DNA of 64,000 nt from Tribonema minus (Eukaryota; Sar; Xanthophyceae; Tribonematales; Tribonemataceae). Positions 16,101 through 25,897 of the stretch are shown piece after piece (within the stretch, counting starts at the first letter, position 1; every line of letters begins with the position of its first letter). A program made the translations under genes and the position numbers. The notes under the pieces were generated by a model that saw only the letters and a list, made by a program, of their open reading frames with translations, did no database searches and was not told the origin of the DNA. The stretch covers positions 248,001 through 312,000 of the forward strand of contig JAFCMP010000019.1 in NCBI GenBank assembly GCA_017506865.1. The letters run 5' to 3'.

Positions 16101-17074
16101 GGGACTCGTCCAAGCCCTGAGACGTGAAGGACTGAGGCAGCAGCAGCAGCAGCAGCAGGCAGAGCAGCAGGAGCAACAGCGGCGGCAACAGCATCAGCAG
16201 CAGCAGCAGCAGAAGCAGCAACAGCACGTGCGGTGGGCATGCATGCGTTCATGAGCAACAGCACGTACTGCGGCAGGCGCGGATGTATTGATGGCTGCAT
16301 GTGAGAAGCCTGTCCAAGATGGTGTGGGTTGATGCTTCGCAATGTCATTGCAAACGGCGTCCTTTTAAAAGTCTGCAGATGCAGACACTACAAACGCCAT
16401 CAGCACTTTGAGCCAGCAACAAATGCGGCTGTCAATTTGCACTTCAGCTGCACAATCGGATCCTGTTGCACCCCATCAACTGTGACTGCTGGTTTGCAAG
16501 CCAAACAATCTTCTTCACTGGTGTGCAGCTTATGCTATTGTCTGGACAACGCCACGTAGGGCATGGCGTTGACATCCCGCTTGATATGCCTGACTTGCCA
16601 AAGTACTAAACAACGATCAGAAGCGGATGACAGGGCTTTTGCCTGCACACATGAATCTCTCAACGAACATCCCCCCACCTTCAGCAGAGCCACACACGCA
16701 GCGATCCTGGCATTCCCCTCGGTCACGTCCCCTCTCTGCATGTCTTCTACTGCGGCAAACGAGTTCCTCGACAGCTCCTTCGCCAGACTTCGCGCCGCGG
16801 AAGACCTCTCAGTGGCAGCTGCCATGCGCTCCCGCACTTGTGCTGCCTGTGCAGCGTCCCATGATGTCTGTGTGGCAGCCAATCCAGTGCTGGGGATCGC
16901 CGGACGCAGGTTGCTAGAGTCGGTGCCTTGCTGCATGGTGCTGAGGCTTCGTGTGCGGTGAGTGAAGAGCGATACACAAGGCTGCCGAATGTGCAGGCGA
17001 CTAGTCCCGGCTGTCAGACGAAGAGCGCAGCTTGTTGCGCTGGAGACGACGGCCAGCCGCAGCACTCTGTGCAT
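8821..17074 (-). CDS. Translin-TRAX fusion (single-chain C3PO-like protein)
   Basis: Eight exons: 17074-16679, 16131-15914, 14657-14573, 13453-13239, 12366-12159, 11576-11489, 10256-10171, 9036-8821; all phases agree, 503 residues. Residues 1-50 are Arg/Ser-rich and nearly free of acids, resembling a mitochondrial presequence. Domain 1 (about 72-266) is translin-like: AEYIGACCSLVQELSRYS, then LDYRNGPLRRKYDGVKYSV. A Gly/Val/Asp linker (267-288) follows. Domain 2 (about 289-480) is TRAX-like: RELIIKRTRDVQRLAKNAV, CLEEYAEG, YMGGVLDFTGEVNRYG and a GAYGGTLGRKM tail. Translin and TRAX normally form the hetero-octameric RNase C3PO, which trims passenger strands and tRNA leaders. The TRAX catalytic Glu-x-x-Glu and Asp appear kept in domain 2 (E370, E373, D406) and lost in domain 1. 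Exon 4 alone holds both the translin C-terminus and the TRAX N-terminus, so the fusion does not depend on splice prediction. Confidence 0.88.
9095..9645 (-). repeat. Decaying array of acceptor plus start of translin-TRAX exon 8
   Basis: Upstream (in gene direction) of exon 8, the sequence ccgcag|GT(G/C)GTGAGCCGCGTCCAG recurs near 9104-9160 and 9281-9330. Shorter, weaker copies lie near 9405-9425, 9520-9540 and 9620-9640. The nearest copy encodes VVSRVQSEAQQMRLDDGAY, one conservative change from the exon. TGCTGAGCGCTG lies between most copies. Confidence 0.85.
9981..10168. repeat. (CAG)n microsatellite in translin-TRAX intron 7
   Basis: Two CAG runs (about 9981-10058 and 10098-10168) flank a short ACC-rich spacer. 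They begin within a few bases of the exon 7 donor at 10170. On the coding strand they read CTG. The long poly-Ala, poly-Ser and poly-Leu frames here are artefacts of the repeat. Confidence 0.9.
11690..11760 (-). repeat. Copy of acceptor and start of translin-TRAX exon 6
   Basis: The segment coding for MVLARWLET and its acceptor (11550-11620) is repeated about 125 bp upstream with small deletions. TTGCTGAGCGCTG follows. Nearby at 11765-11880 a 20-base motif containing GTGTATACCTAG occurs three times. Confidence 0.7.
12849..12890 (+). repeat. Interstitial CCCTAA-type telomere-like repeat
   Basis: About seven imperfect CCTAA(C) units lie inside translin-TRAX intron 4. Confidence 0.85.
13640..14040. 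repeat. Tandem duplication (about 305-bp period) in translin-TRAX intron 3
   Basis: Blocks containing CTCGAAGCCTGTGTG and GTAGCGCCCACGCAAG recur at about 13640-13745 and 13945-14040. A copy of the acceptor plus start of exon 4 (coding for LEYRNG) lies near 13728-13765. The pattern suggests that an exon edge and its intron flank were duplicated together. Confidence 0.75.
14765..14835 (-). repeat. Copy of the start of translin-TRAX exon 3
   Basis: On the coding strand the segment repeats CATCAGCATCGGGCGGGCGG and the following codons up to TTTGCGCACGCCA. It matches the 5' part of exon 3 with a few substitutions and lies about 170 bp upstream of it. Confidence 0.8.
15735..15890 (-). repeat. Copy of translin-TRAX exon-2 end with a damaged donor
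   Basis: The segment encoding GAFQLTGAEYIGACCSLVQE and LSRY recurs just downstream of exon 2. The real boundary TACAG|GTGCGT has become TACATGCGTG, so the copied donor is broken while the coding part remains nearly intact. Confidence 0.85.
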
Positions 17075-17897
17075 CAAGCTGCGGTGTGAGAGTCTGCCAC
17101 TTGCGACCAGTTCTGTGCCTCAAGATCCAAGCCATCATATTTCAAGTTGCAGTTGATGTTTGCAAATAGGCGTGTTGTTCCTTCCATACTTGTGTAGGTA
17201 AGAAAGCCATTTCTGTGACACGTGGTGGATAGTGCTGTATTCATTGATTCATTCTGTGTTGGTCTTTGCTTGTCCTTGCTGGCTCAATTGCCTCAGTGTT
17301 GCGTCCCTATGTGCTTTCATTTTTCTCAACAGCAGGCAGGTGAGGGCAATCAACAGAAGATGCCCAGTCGCATTGTAGCGCTCAACCTTCCGTGCATGAC
17401 GAGGTATGATGTGCGGCAGCTTGAGTTCAATGAACAATGAGCCAGAGGAAAAGTAGCAAAACCGTCTCACTGAAATCAACATGTACATTGTGCATGACAC
17501 CCACACTCCGGGTAGAGCCTTTCCACTTGTCGTGTCACTTCAACTCATCATGACAAGCATGGCCTGCCGATGGCCACTGTGCCATGCACTTACCGCCGAC
17601 TGTAGCCTATACTAATGTACAAAAAGGGCTGCGGAGCAAAGCGGTAGCAACGGGCGCAAATATTCTGCACACACTTGGCTGGGGGCTCTTTTGCCCGAGT
17701 CGCTAGAGCAGAAGTGCCCCGCATTGAGCTGCTGCACGCACGCATATCGCCGACTTGATGGCACTGTCAACCAAGCGTTTGCATCGCAACGCTGCTGCCC
17801 CCGCCGTGCGCAGTAGCAGCGGCAGTCACAGGCCCACAATGTCGCTTGGCGCGCGGAGGCCGCGTGTGCTGAGCACGGCTGAAACCCAGCGCGAGAC

Positions 17898-20800
17898 TCA
17901 GGAGAGCGTGTTGGGCTGGCGGGTGATGCACAGCACGCCTGCGCAGCAGCAGCAACAGCGGCGACGGGGTGATTGAGGTCAGGGGTGTAGAAGTTGGGCG
18001 TTGATGCGTGCACTGGGGCTGAAGGGCTCATCCGCTTTAGTCATAGCACGTGGTCCCACAGATCAAACCCACTTTGGGTTTGCTGTGAATACAAGATCTT
18101 TGGTGAGTTTGATTAAGAATACCGCACCTTAGGCGAGATCTGCTAAAATGTGTTGCTACAATGTACATATCAAGAGTTGCTACAAGGTCAAAAACGAGCT
18201 GGCACACATGCCCCTGCTCACGCGCTGACGGCACGCAGCTAGACAGTAGCATCACGCAAGCGCATTGTCTCAGTCCACGCACTTGCGATCCGCGTATGCC
18301 CTCGCTGAGGGGCCCGTGCTTGTAGGGCTCGCAGAGGCCCATTGCGCAGACAATCACCTCTAAAGTTCAACTTGAAGTACACTGCATGACACAACTGTAT
18401 TGTCCCAATGCGCGCACTCACGCTCCCACGTGCGCCCGCGCAGATTGAGGCCCTTTCCTTGCAGGGCTCGCGACACGCCATCCCACACACACGCACATCA
18501 ATTCTATACTTCAGCTTTGAAGTATACAACTGCAATCATTGCAGTACATGTACTCACGTTCCCACGTGCGCCCGCGCAGGGCTCGCAAATGGCCCATTTC
18601 GCAAAAACCACACCTTCATCTTCAACTTTGAAGCGCTTGAAGTATGTCGCATCGCGCACGCGCATCATACCAATACATGTGCACTCATGTTCCCACGTGC
18701 GCCCGCACGGGTTGAGGCCCTCTGCTTGCAGGGCTCGCGACACGTCATTCGACACACAGGCACGTCACTTCTAAACTTCAACCCTGAAGTGTATAACCGC
18801 ATCATTGCAGTACGCGCACTCACGTTCCCACGTGCGGCCGCGCGGGTTGAGGCCCTTGGGGCTTGTGTCCACAATCTCCGTGATGGGTATAAGGACCGTC
18901 CGATTATTCACCACACCAGCCGCAAACGCCGTGTAGCCGGCCATGGCGCCGTGCACAGCGTTCTGCGCGAGCTGCATGCACAGGATCTGCGCAGCCAGCG
19001 ACGGGGGGGGGGGGGGGGGGGGGGGGGGTCGGTGAGACAGCGCTCGCACCTAACCCTGAAGCTGACTTCCACCCTGATCCGGTGAGATAGCGCGAGACAG
19101 CGCCCGCACTGAACTAAACGTAACTTCAAGCCTGATATCCAGGGGCGTTGACACTAGCAGCTACAAGCGTCCACGCCTGACGTTAGCTTCAACCTGCCCC
19201 ATGGCGCCATGCGCAGCTTTCGTTCTGTGCGAGCTGCATGCACAGGATCTGCACGGCAGCGGGGCAGGCAGGGGGATGCGGTGGAACTTCGCTCGTGCCT
19301 GGCTTTAACTCCAACTACAATGAACCCTGATGCAGAGCTTGTTTTGACAGCAGCAAGAAGCGTTCGCGCCTCAAACCCCAACTTTAACTTCAACACTGAC
19401 CCCCCATGGCGCAGTGCACGGCGGTCTGCGCCAGCTGCATGCACATGACATGCGCTGCGACCGGCCGGAGGGCGCATGCAGTGAAAATGCGCTCGCGCCT
19501 TACCCTAACCTCAACCCTGCGCCACAGGGCAGTTACATAGACAGCAGCAGTACCGCGTTGGCGTGCGACAGAGCACGCTCGGGTCCATGTACTCGCACGT
19601 CACCCGCATTGCCCAGGACAACTTTCAAACACTCATTCAAACCTCAACTTGAATTATCACCTGGTCGAACGCATTGGCGGCGACAGAGCGCACGCTCACG
19701 CTCGGGTCGATGTACTTGCACGCAGCCCGTATCGCCCAGGACAATTTCAACAATCTCCTTGAAACTTCAACGTCAAGCCGCACCTGGTCGAACGCGTTGG
19801 CGGCGACGGAGCGCACGCTCACGCTCGGGTCGATGTACTTGCACGTCGCCGTCTTGCCCTTGCTGGCAAAGTGCTTCTCGATCTGGCTCTTCATGTACTG
19901 GCCGACGGACGGCAGCGGCGCGCCCTTGGAGCGCGCCTCTGCTGCGACCTCCGACAGCTGCGCCTGCCCTGCGCCCTCGGAGATGACGACGACCGCGTAG
20001 CCCTTCCTCTGCACGACGCGCTCCAGGTGGGGCAGGCACCCCTGCACACGATTGTCCAGCGGAGCAGCCAGCGGAGAAGCGTTAAGAGGGCATGAGCGAA
20101 CGAGGATGAATAGTGCAAGTTAGCTATGAAGTGAAGCGTCATGTGCATCGCTTCTCTGGATGAGATGCAGCCCTTCCAACAACAGAATAAGTGCGCTCCA
20201 GGTGGGGCAGGCACCCCTGCGCGTGAGCATCATTGCGCGGAGCGGCGGTGGTGAGAGAGGGCTTTAGTGCGGCAGGTGCCTAGCGGTATGAAGCATGTAC
20301 GGGTCTCTGATGCAGGTCATGGTCATGCATCTGATCAGGCATAGCCCTTCCTCTACACGACGCGCTCGAGGTGGGGCGGGCACCCCTGCGCAGGCACGGA
20401 TTGAAGCAGCGGTTAAGGGGGGCGAGCTGGTGGGGTATAGTGACTTGCCATTTGAAGCGGCAGATTGCGTTTCCAGTGCAGGTGATGGTTGCGCAGCTCA
20501 ATATCCCACCTTCACACTCGTAACGCGGCGCCGAAAAGTGCCTCACCAATCTCCATCGGCACTTCGGAAGCCTTCGAGGACTACTGAACAGCATGTGCCG
20601 GGTATGTGGTGAAGAGAACTGTCGAGCAGTAGCGCATGGAAGTTGAGCACTGACTCACATCGGGTCCGTCCAGCCGTGTCCCTCACCCACACTTTGACCC
20701 TGATGCAAAACCCTTACACTGATGCAGGAGCACAAGGCCGAGGAACACGACGCTGTCCGTCGCCGCTAACTTCAAGTGGGGGCAGTGCATTGAAGTTACA

Positions 20801-23800
20801 ACACGGAGCGCTGACACACTCACATCGGGCCCGTCGAGCCGTATTTCCACCTCCGGGACGAGGCACAGGTCCACGTCGCCGGAGGCCATGGTCGCGTACG
20901 CCGCCAGGTAGCCGGTGCTGCGCGCGCGACGCAGAGACGAGGGCTAGGATAAGAGTTGAGAGTCGGATGTGGAGGTCAAGGACAGGTGAGGATCAGCGGC
21001 GGGCGCAGGGAGCTCACGCATGCGGTACTGCGCGCGCAGCGCAGAGACGAGGGTTACGGCTGGGTTGACATGGGTTCTTGGCATCAGGTGAAGACGAGCG
21101 GCGCGTGCGCAGAGAGCCATCAAATGTGACAGGGAGTGCGGGCGAGGCAACATGGCGCTGCTACATGTTCCGGGACAGTCACCTACTGCAGCACCAAAGA
21201 AAGTTCACCTGCCCCCCTAGCGCCCCCCTTGCACACTACAGCGGTGCTTTTCAAAACACGCGTGCAAGCAGCGAGCGCGCTTCAACCGCGCCGTGCGCCG
21301 CTGCCGCGCACCTGCGCCCCATGAGCTTGACGATGCCAATGCCGTTGGGCAGGTTGCACTTGGCCTCTATGGTGGCGCTGCGGATGGCGTTCTGCGCCTC
21401 CTCCACCGCTGTCATGAATCCGAAGGACCTGTCCACAAGATCTGCGCAGCGGCGGCAGCAGCAGCGGCGGCGATGGCAATGCGGCTCAGCATCTGCGTAT
21501 GTGAGTACGCTACGTCAAGACAGTGACAAACTCCAGATGCTGCGGATGGCGTTCTGCGCCTCCTCCACCGCTGTCATGAATCCGAAGGAACTGTCCACGA
21601 GGTCTGCGCAGCAGCGGCAGCGGTGGCAACATGGCTCAGCATCGGCACATTTGAGTATGCTATGTCAGGACGATGACAAACTGCAGCTCTCCTTAAAGCG
21701 GCGGCGGCGGCGGCAAACGGCGCGTGAGAGAGTTCGCATGTGCACACAGGACTACGTGATGTCAAGACTGTGAAAAAAACTCAACAGAGCTTGCATCGAG
21801 ATAGTCAGGACTACGATAACTTCAGCTCGTGCGCACTGAGATCTCGTGATTGAGGGTGGTGTCGCCGTCGCCGGCCGTGGGGCGCAAGTGCAAGTTCGCC
21901 TGAGCGCTGTGAGCAGGCCTCTGCGAGTCTTGAAGTTAAAATTGAAGTTTATTTAGAGTTGGGTTAGGGGGCCAGGGGTAGACTGCCGCATGTGCCACTG
22001 CCAGCAGAGTGACAGGGGCACGCATACAGACACAGAGACGCAGTGTCATCGACGACCGTAAGATGTGCGCTACTGTGGCGCATGTACAGCATGATATGCT
22101 GCGATTCTCCCGACTTGTTTGCTGGACAGCGAATGCGGCACGGAACCGCCCGCATGCGGTCTAGCTCGCCTCTCACTGGTGTCGTTGTCGACAGACTTGG
22201 GGAAGCGCGCGACAATGGTGTTAAGCCGTATGGCAATGCACTCAACGGAGATGCGGCGTGCGTGCAGGCATCCACGTCCATTAGGGTCAGGGCTAGAGTT
22301 TGTTCAAAGTTGGGCTAACGTCAGAATCAGCGTGTGCATGGCAGACTGAGGGTTCGAGTCAGGGTCGGGATTATAGCGCAACACCGCTGATGCAGTATGT
22401 GCGATTCAGAATCAGCCACTGCCGTCTTTTAAAATCAGCTCAGCTCTCACCAATGTCGTTGTCGACGGATTTGGGGATGCCCCTGACGGCAATGTTGAGC
22501 CCCATGGCGATGCACTCCACAGCAATGCGGTGCGCGTGCAGGCATCCACATCAGTTAGGGTTACTGTTGAAGTTTGTTCAAAGATGGTTCAAGGTCAGGC
22601 TCGCCGTGCCGCACGCGCGTGGCAGACTGAGGATTCGGGTTACGTTCAGCGAGACTGCTGACGCAGCGTGTGCAACTTCAAACAGCCGCTGCAGTCTTTT
22701 AAAAGTAGCTCAGCTCTCACCGATGTCATTGTCGACAGACTTGGGAATGCCCGCGACAGCAATGTTAAGCCCCATGGCGATGCACTCGACGGCGATGCGG
22801 TGCGCGCCGCGGTGCGTGCCGTCGCCGCCGATGACGTACATGTGGCTGATCTGCGGCGCGTGCAGCGACGACGTCGATGGCGCTCAACAACTTCAGCAGC
22901 GCTCAGCAATATGTTCAGCAGCGCTGAGCAATGTGCGGCTGATCTGAGCAACAGCCACAGCGCTCAACATCATCAGCAACGCTCAGCAACATTTGGCTAA
23001 TCTAAGCAACAGCGACAGCGACCGAAATTTCAGCAACGCTCAGATAGCAGGTGTAAGCGCAGCAACTCCAGCAGCGCGCTCGTTGACGTGTGGTTTATCT
23101 GCACGGGCAGCAGCAGCGACAGCGCTCATTGACGTGTGGCTGATCTTCAGCATTCAGCAACGTCAGCAGCGCTCAGATGATATGTGGCTGGTCTGCCGCC
23201 GCTCGGCGAGTCGGCATCGGGAGCAGAGCGCGACTGCGGAAAACAGTACCTCAAAATAATGTGAAAACATCAACTTGAGTGTCTAGTGACGTGACGTGCG
23301 GCTGATCTGCACACTGGCGCGCTTAGGCGTGGTTGAAAGCTTGCTCAAATACACGCATAGTCTACCATGATGGGAGGTGCAGACAGCGCTCAACCTGACT
23401 GCACTCACTCACTCACTCACTCCCTGACCTTGCTTGTCCACCAGGAACTGCATGATCTTCTTGACGTCAAAGCCGCCAACCGAGTATCCCAGTATGGAAC
23501 CCCGGCTCACTCATTTACTCACTCACTCACTCACTCACCTGCTTGTCCATCAGGAACTGCATGATCTTCTTGACGTCGAAGCCACCGACGGAGCACCCCA
23601 GTATGGAGCCGGCGCGTGACTGCAGGAACTCCAGATCCTTGGACTGACACAGCTGGATAGGCGGTTTCTCGGGGTCCCAGAAGCCGCCCCAGCCGCCGCG
23701 AATGCCGTATATCTGGTGCCGTGTACAGCGCGGGGCATGGCGCAGGGTTAAACTTCAAATTGGTCATTGTGGGCTACACGTGAATTGAATGCCGTATATC

Positions 23801-25878
23801 TGGTGCCGTGTACAGCACGGGGGATGATACAGGTTTAAACTTCAAATTGGTCATTGTGGGCTACACATGAATTTGGGGGGGATACACTTGAAGGCGTTGT
23901 ATACGTCAGGGAGGCACGTTGGAGGTGCCAAACAGCCTACTAGGCGCAGGGTAACCACCCTCCCCCAGCTGCTGCGGATGCCATGCTTGCCGTGTGCCAC
24001 GCGGGCAAGAAAACGTTGGCGCATTGGGTGCGGCACCTTCTGAGGTATGTTTGAGGTATGTTTTACGAGCAAGACAACTGAAGGTTGTGGACAATTGCTC
24101 CAATTGCGCGGCTGCCGTAGATCTGCTGCACCCGGCATGCAGCGGTGCTCATACAGGCGCCTCGAGGTAGCACAAGTTGAGTCACGCTAGCATGCGCCAA
24201 TGCCACTGCGCCCATGATGTCACTTGCTGACGAACAGCACGGGCATTGCTGCTGCTGCTGCTGCCGCCGCCGCCGCCGCCGCCGCCGCTCACCTTGCCCG
24301 CGTTGTATTTGGTCCCGAGCGTGTCAATGAGGTGGTTGATCACGCCGTTGAGCCCAGCTGATGGTGATGCATGTATGCCTTGAAGTACCGAAATAGCAAT
24401 AGCGTAAAAAAAAGCAATCAACTGACCATACTTCACAAAGTAGGTGACCCTGACGCGCGCAGCAGCGTCGCGCGAGCGCTGCTGCCGCCGCTGCCACACT
24501 TAAAGCCGATCACAATAAGCATCTAGTTGCTGTACCTCCAACGTAGAACTTGCGGAAATGCGCGGTAGTGCCCCCCTACTCACCTTGCCCGCATTGTAGT
24601 TGTTCTTGAGCGTGTCAACCAGGTGGTGAATGACGCTGTTGAGCCCAGGGCACAGCAGGCCGCACGTCACGATGCATGCGTTCACCGTCGTCGGGTCAAA
24701 GTGGAGCTTCGCCCTCGGGCCTGAAGCGGGGGGAGGGGCGGGGCGGGGGGGGCACGAGTCAATACATACATAAGCGCACACACACAGCCGTCGCGCGGTG
24801 TGCACAGCCGCGTGTGTGTGGAAGGGGGAATGAGTCAACATATGCAACTTGCGCGCTCACAGTCATTGAGCCAAAGTCCAGTCTTGCCCTCAAACTTGCG
24901 CGGTGCGCGCAGCCCCATGTGGGGGGGGGGGGGGGCGGGGGGGGGGGGGCACTCTACAATCGCGTTCACTATCGCCGGGTCATTGCACCGCTGCTCTTTG
25001 GCACCCTGGGGACTGGCGCCATACGTGGCGGATACATAGTAGTGAATCCGCATACCTCTGAAAGTATATAGAGGTATGAGTTCACGTCGCAGCATGGCGC
25101 CGTGCGGGCGGTCCGCAGGGGGCACTACCCCATACATGCAAACACCATTGTCAGGTCAGAAGGGAGCTTCGACAGGCGCCCTACGCGTGCGTGCAGCGCT
25201 GTGCAGAGAAAGCAGGGGCACAGTAGTCGCTCCATGAAGTGGCATCACACACATGCGCGTTCACGGTCGTCAAGTGATAGTGGAGGCTGACCGTGCGCCA
25301 GACTGCGCGCGGCGCTGTGCGAGGCGGGGGGAGGGGGGGGGGGCACTGTTGTCGATACACACACTTCAAGTGAACTACGTCTTCGCGGTCGTCCAGTCAA
25401 AGTGGAACATTGCCCGGGGTCCTGCGCGCGCGCGCGCACGCCGCTTCGCGCAGCATCGTGCGCGAGGCGCGGTCGACCGCCGCAGCGGTCCGCCGCACGC
25501 GGCAGCGCTCGCCTGCTCTTCAAGGTGTACACGATTTCTAACCCTAACCCTAGCCCTAACCCTCACCCTAACCCTAACCTAACCCTAACCCTAAGTACAA
25601 GTACGCGCTCGGGGTTATCCAGTCACAGCGGAACATCGACCCGGGGCGTCGGGCGTGCGCAAGCGCGGCATACTGTGGTGCGTTCTACCTGCTCTGAGGA
25701 ACGCGCGCGCCACGGGCGCCTTGGTCTTGTCGCGCACGTGCTCGTAGATGATGCAGTCCTCGTCGCCGAGGAGCTTGTTGTAGAAGGTGGAGCCGCCGCT
25801 AGAGTTCTTGACGATCTCGTGGTTGGCGACGCCCGCCGTAGGCATGCGCAGCGCCAGATTCGGGACTTGGCATAGCAT
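17898..25878 (-). CDS. ATP-dependent 6-phosphofructokinase, plant type
   Basis: Commits fructose 6-phosphate to glycolysis using ATP. Nine exons: 25878-25689, 24720-24584, 23712-23539, 22850-22721, 21441-21312, 20917-20824, 20041-19784, 18986-18824, 17938-17898; all phases agree, 438 residues. Landmarks in order: [127 protein letters not shown] (not GGDD) and PK-x-x-DND indicate the ATP rather than the pyrophosphate enzyme. The usual Cys-Gly-Gly of the ATP loop reads Cys-Gly-Leu. The first exon is open upstream to an acceptor at 25898, so an earlier exon with a leader may exist; none fitting in phase was found, and the ATG at 25878 is provisional. Confidence 0.92.
18285..18745 (-). repeat. 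About four copies of phosphofructokinase exon-8 end plus donor
   Basis: The end of exon 8 (coding [10 protein letters not shown], donor AAC|GTGAGTGC at 18824) recurs near 18680-18745, 18545-18600, 18410-18480 and more weakly at 18285-18345. Each is read as ...CGCACGTGGGA(A/G)C then GTGAG or a close variant. Confidence 0.85.
19003..19028 (+). repeat. Homopolymer G tract (C on the coding strand) before an acceptor
   Basis: About 26 consecutive G on the plus strand. On the gene strand it is a C run ending 16 bases before the exon 8 acceptor of phosphofructokinase, where a polypyrimidine tract is expected. Confidence 0.95.
19201..19470 (-). repeat. Two copies of acceptor plus start of phosphofructokinase exon 8
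   Basis: Blocks at about 19201-19260 and 19403-19470 repeat the exon start (GCATGCAGCTCG...) and the acceptor region found at 18960-19000. Confidence 0.8.
19545..19745 (-). repeat. Two copies of phosphofructokinase exon-7 end plus donor
   Basis: The proximal copy (about 19661-19725) encodes the same 20 residues as the exon end, [20 protein letters not shown], with two third-position differences, and keeps GACCAG|GTGA. The distal copy (19545-19615) is truncated and diverged. The two donors are 123 bp apart, 41 codons. Confidence 0.9.
20190..20395 (-). repeat. Two copies of acceptor plus start of phosphofructokinase exon 7
   Basis: Near 20190-20235 and 20340-20395 the sequence GCAGGGGTGCC(C/T)GCCCCACCT and its acceptor recur; both match the exon 7 start at 20041. 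Confidence 0.8.
20655..21640 (-). repeat. Copies of edges of phosphofructokinase exons 5 and 6
   Basis: 20655-20690 repeats the exon 6 donor edge (CGGCTGGACGGACCCGATGTGAGT). 21020-21060 repeats the exon 6 acceptor edge. 21541-21610 repeats acceptor plus start of exon 5, coding for the [14 protein letters not shown] segment with a single-base change in 'VDSS'. Confidence 0.75.
22160..22550 (-). repeat. Two copies of phosphofructokinase exon-4 end plus donor
   Basis: The proximal copy (22451-22540) reads [20 protein letters not shown] then KSVDNDI, against ...VAGIP... in the exon. Ten codons differ synonymously and one is replaced. The distal copy (22160-22275) has about nine replacements. Both keep a GTGAGAG-type donor. 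The first two donors are 270 bp apart (90 codons). Confidence 0.9.
22895..23300 (-). repeat. Series of short copies of the exon-4 acceptor of phosphofructokinase
   Basis: Variants of GCAGATCAGCCACATGT appear about six times (near 22920, 22990, 23095, 23140, 23185 and 23295), mixed with CAGCGCTCA motifs. All are short and diverged. Confidence 0.65.
23430..23502 (-). repeat. Copy of phosphofructokinase exon-3 end
   Basis: It encodes [20 protein letters not shown] against [20 protein letters not shown]: six synonymous codon changes and two replacements. The donor GTGAGT has become GGTCAGG. ACTC repeats lie on both sides (23404-23425, 23519-23540). Confidence 0.9.
23779..24372 (-). repeat. Copies of exon-3 acceptor edge and of exon-2 donor edge (phosphofructokinase)
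   Basis: 23779-23815 repeats the exon 3 acceptor and start (ACCAGATATACGGCAT), with fainter ones near 23990 and 24110. 24294-24358 repeats the end of exon 2, coding [20 protein letters not shown] and K, with an intact GTGAGCG donor and an acceptor-like CATCAG just before it. About four of its ten codon changes are synonymous. Confidence 0.85.
24850..25660 (-). repeat. About six tandem copies of phosphofructokinase exon-2 start
   Basis: The acceptor plus codons for [15 protein letters not shown] recur at about 24850-24915, 24960-25020, 25145-25175, 25250-25320, 25380-25440 and 25600-25660. They are progressively altered; the core AAGT-(C/G)-CACTTTGACCCG-ACGACGGTGAACGC is still traceable. A G/C homopolymer tract (24920-24949) and a telomere-like run lie within the array. 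Confidence 0.85.
25538..25595 (+). repeat. Interstitial CCCTAA-type telomere-like repeat
   Basis: About nine near-perfect CCCTAA units, with variants CCCTAG and CCCTCA, lie in phosphofructokinase intron 1 directly beside an exon-2 copy. Confidence 0.95.
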
Positions 25879-25897
25879 CACCGTTTCTAGCTTCAGG

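Noticed and set aside
8821..17074. Two separate adjacent genes, translin and TRAX
   Set aside because: One uninterrupted exon (13453-13239) carries the end of one domain and the start of the next, and the following join is in phase.
25538..25595. A true chromosome end
   Set aside because: The repeat is short, imperfect and internal to a gene; similar runs occur in both orientations elsewhere in the window.
22895..25660. CRISPR-like arrays of direct repeats
   Set aside because: Repeats match the adjacent exon edges, vary in length and spacing, and lie in introns of a eukaryotic gene.
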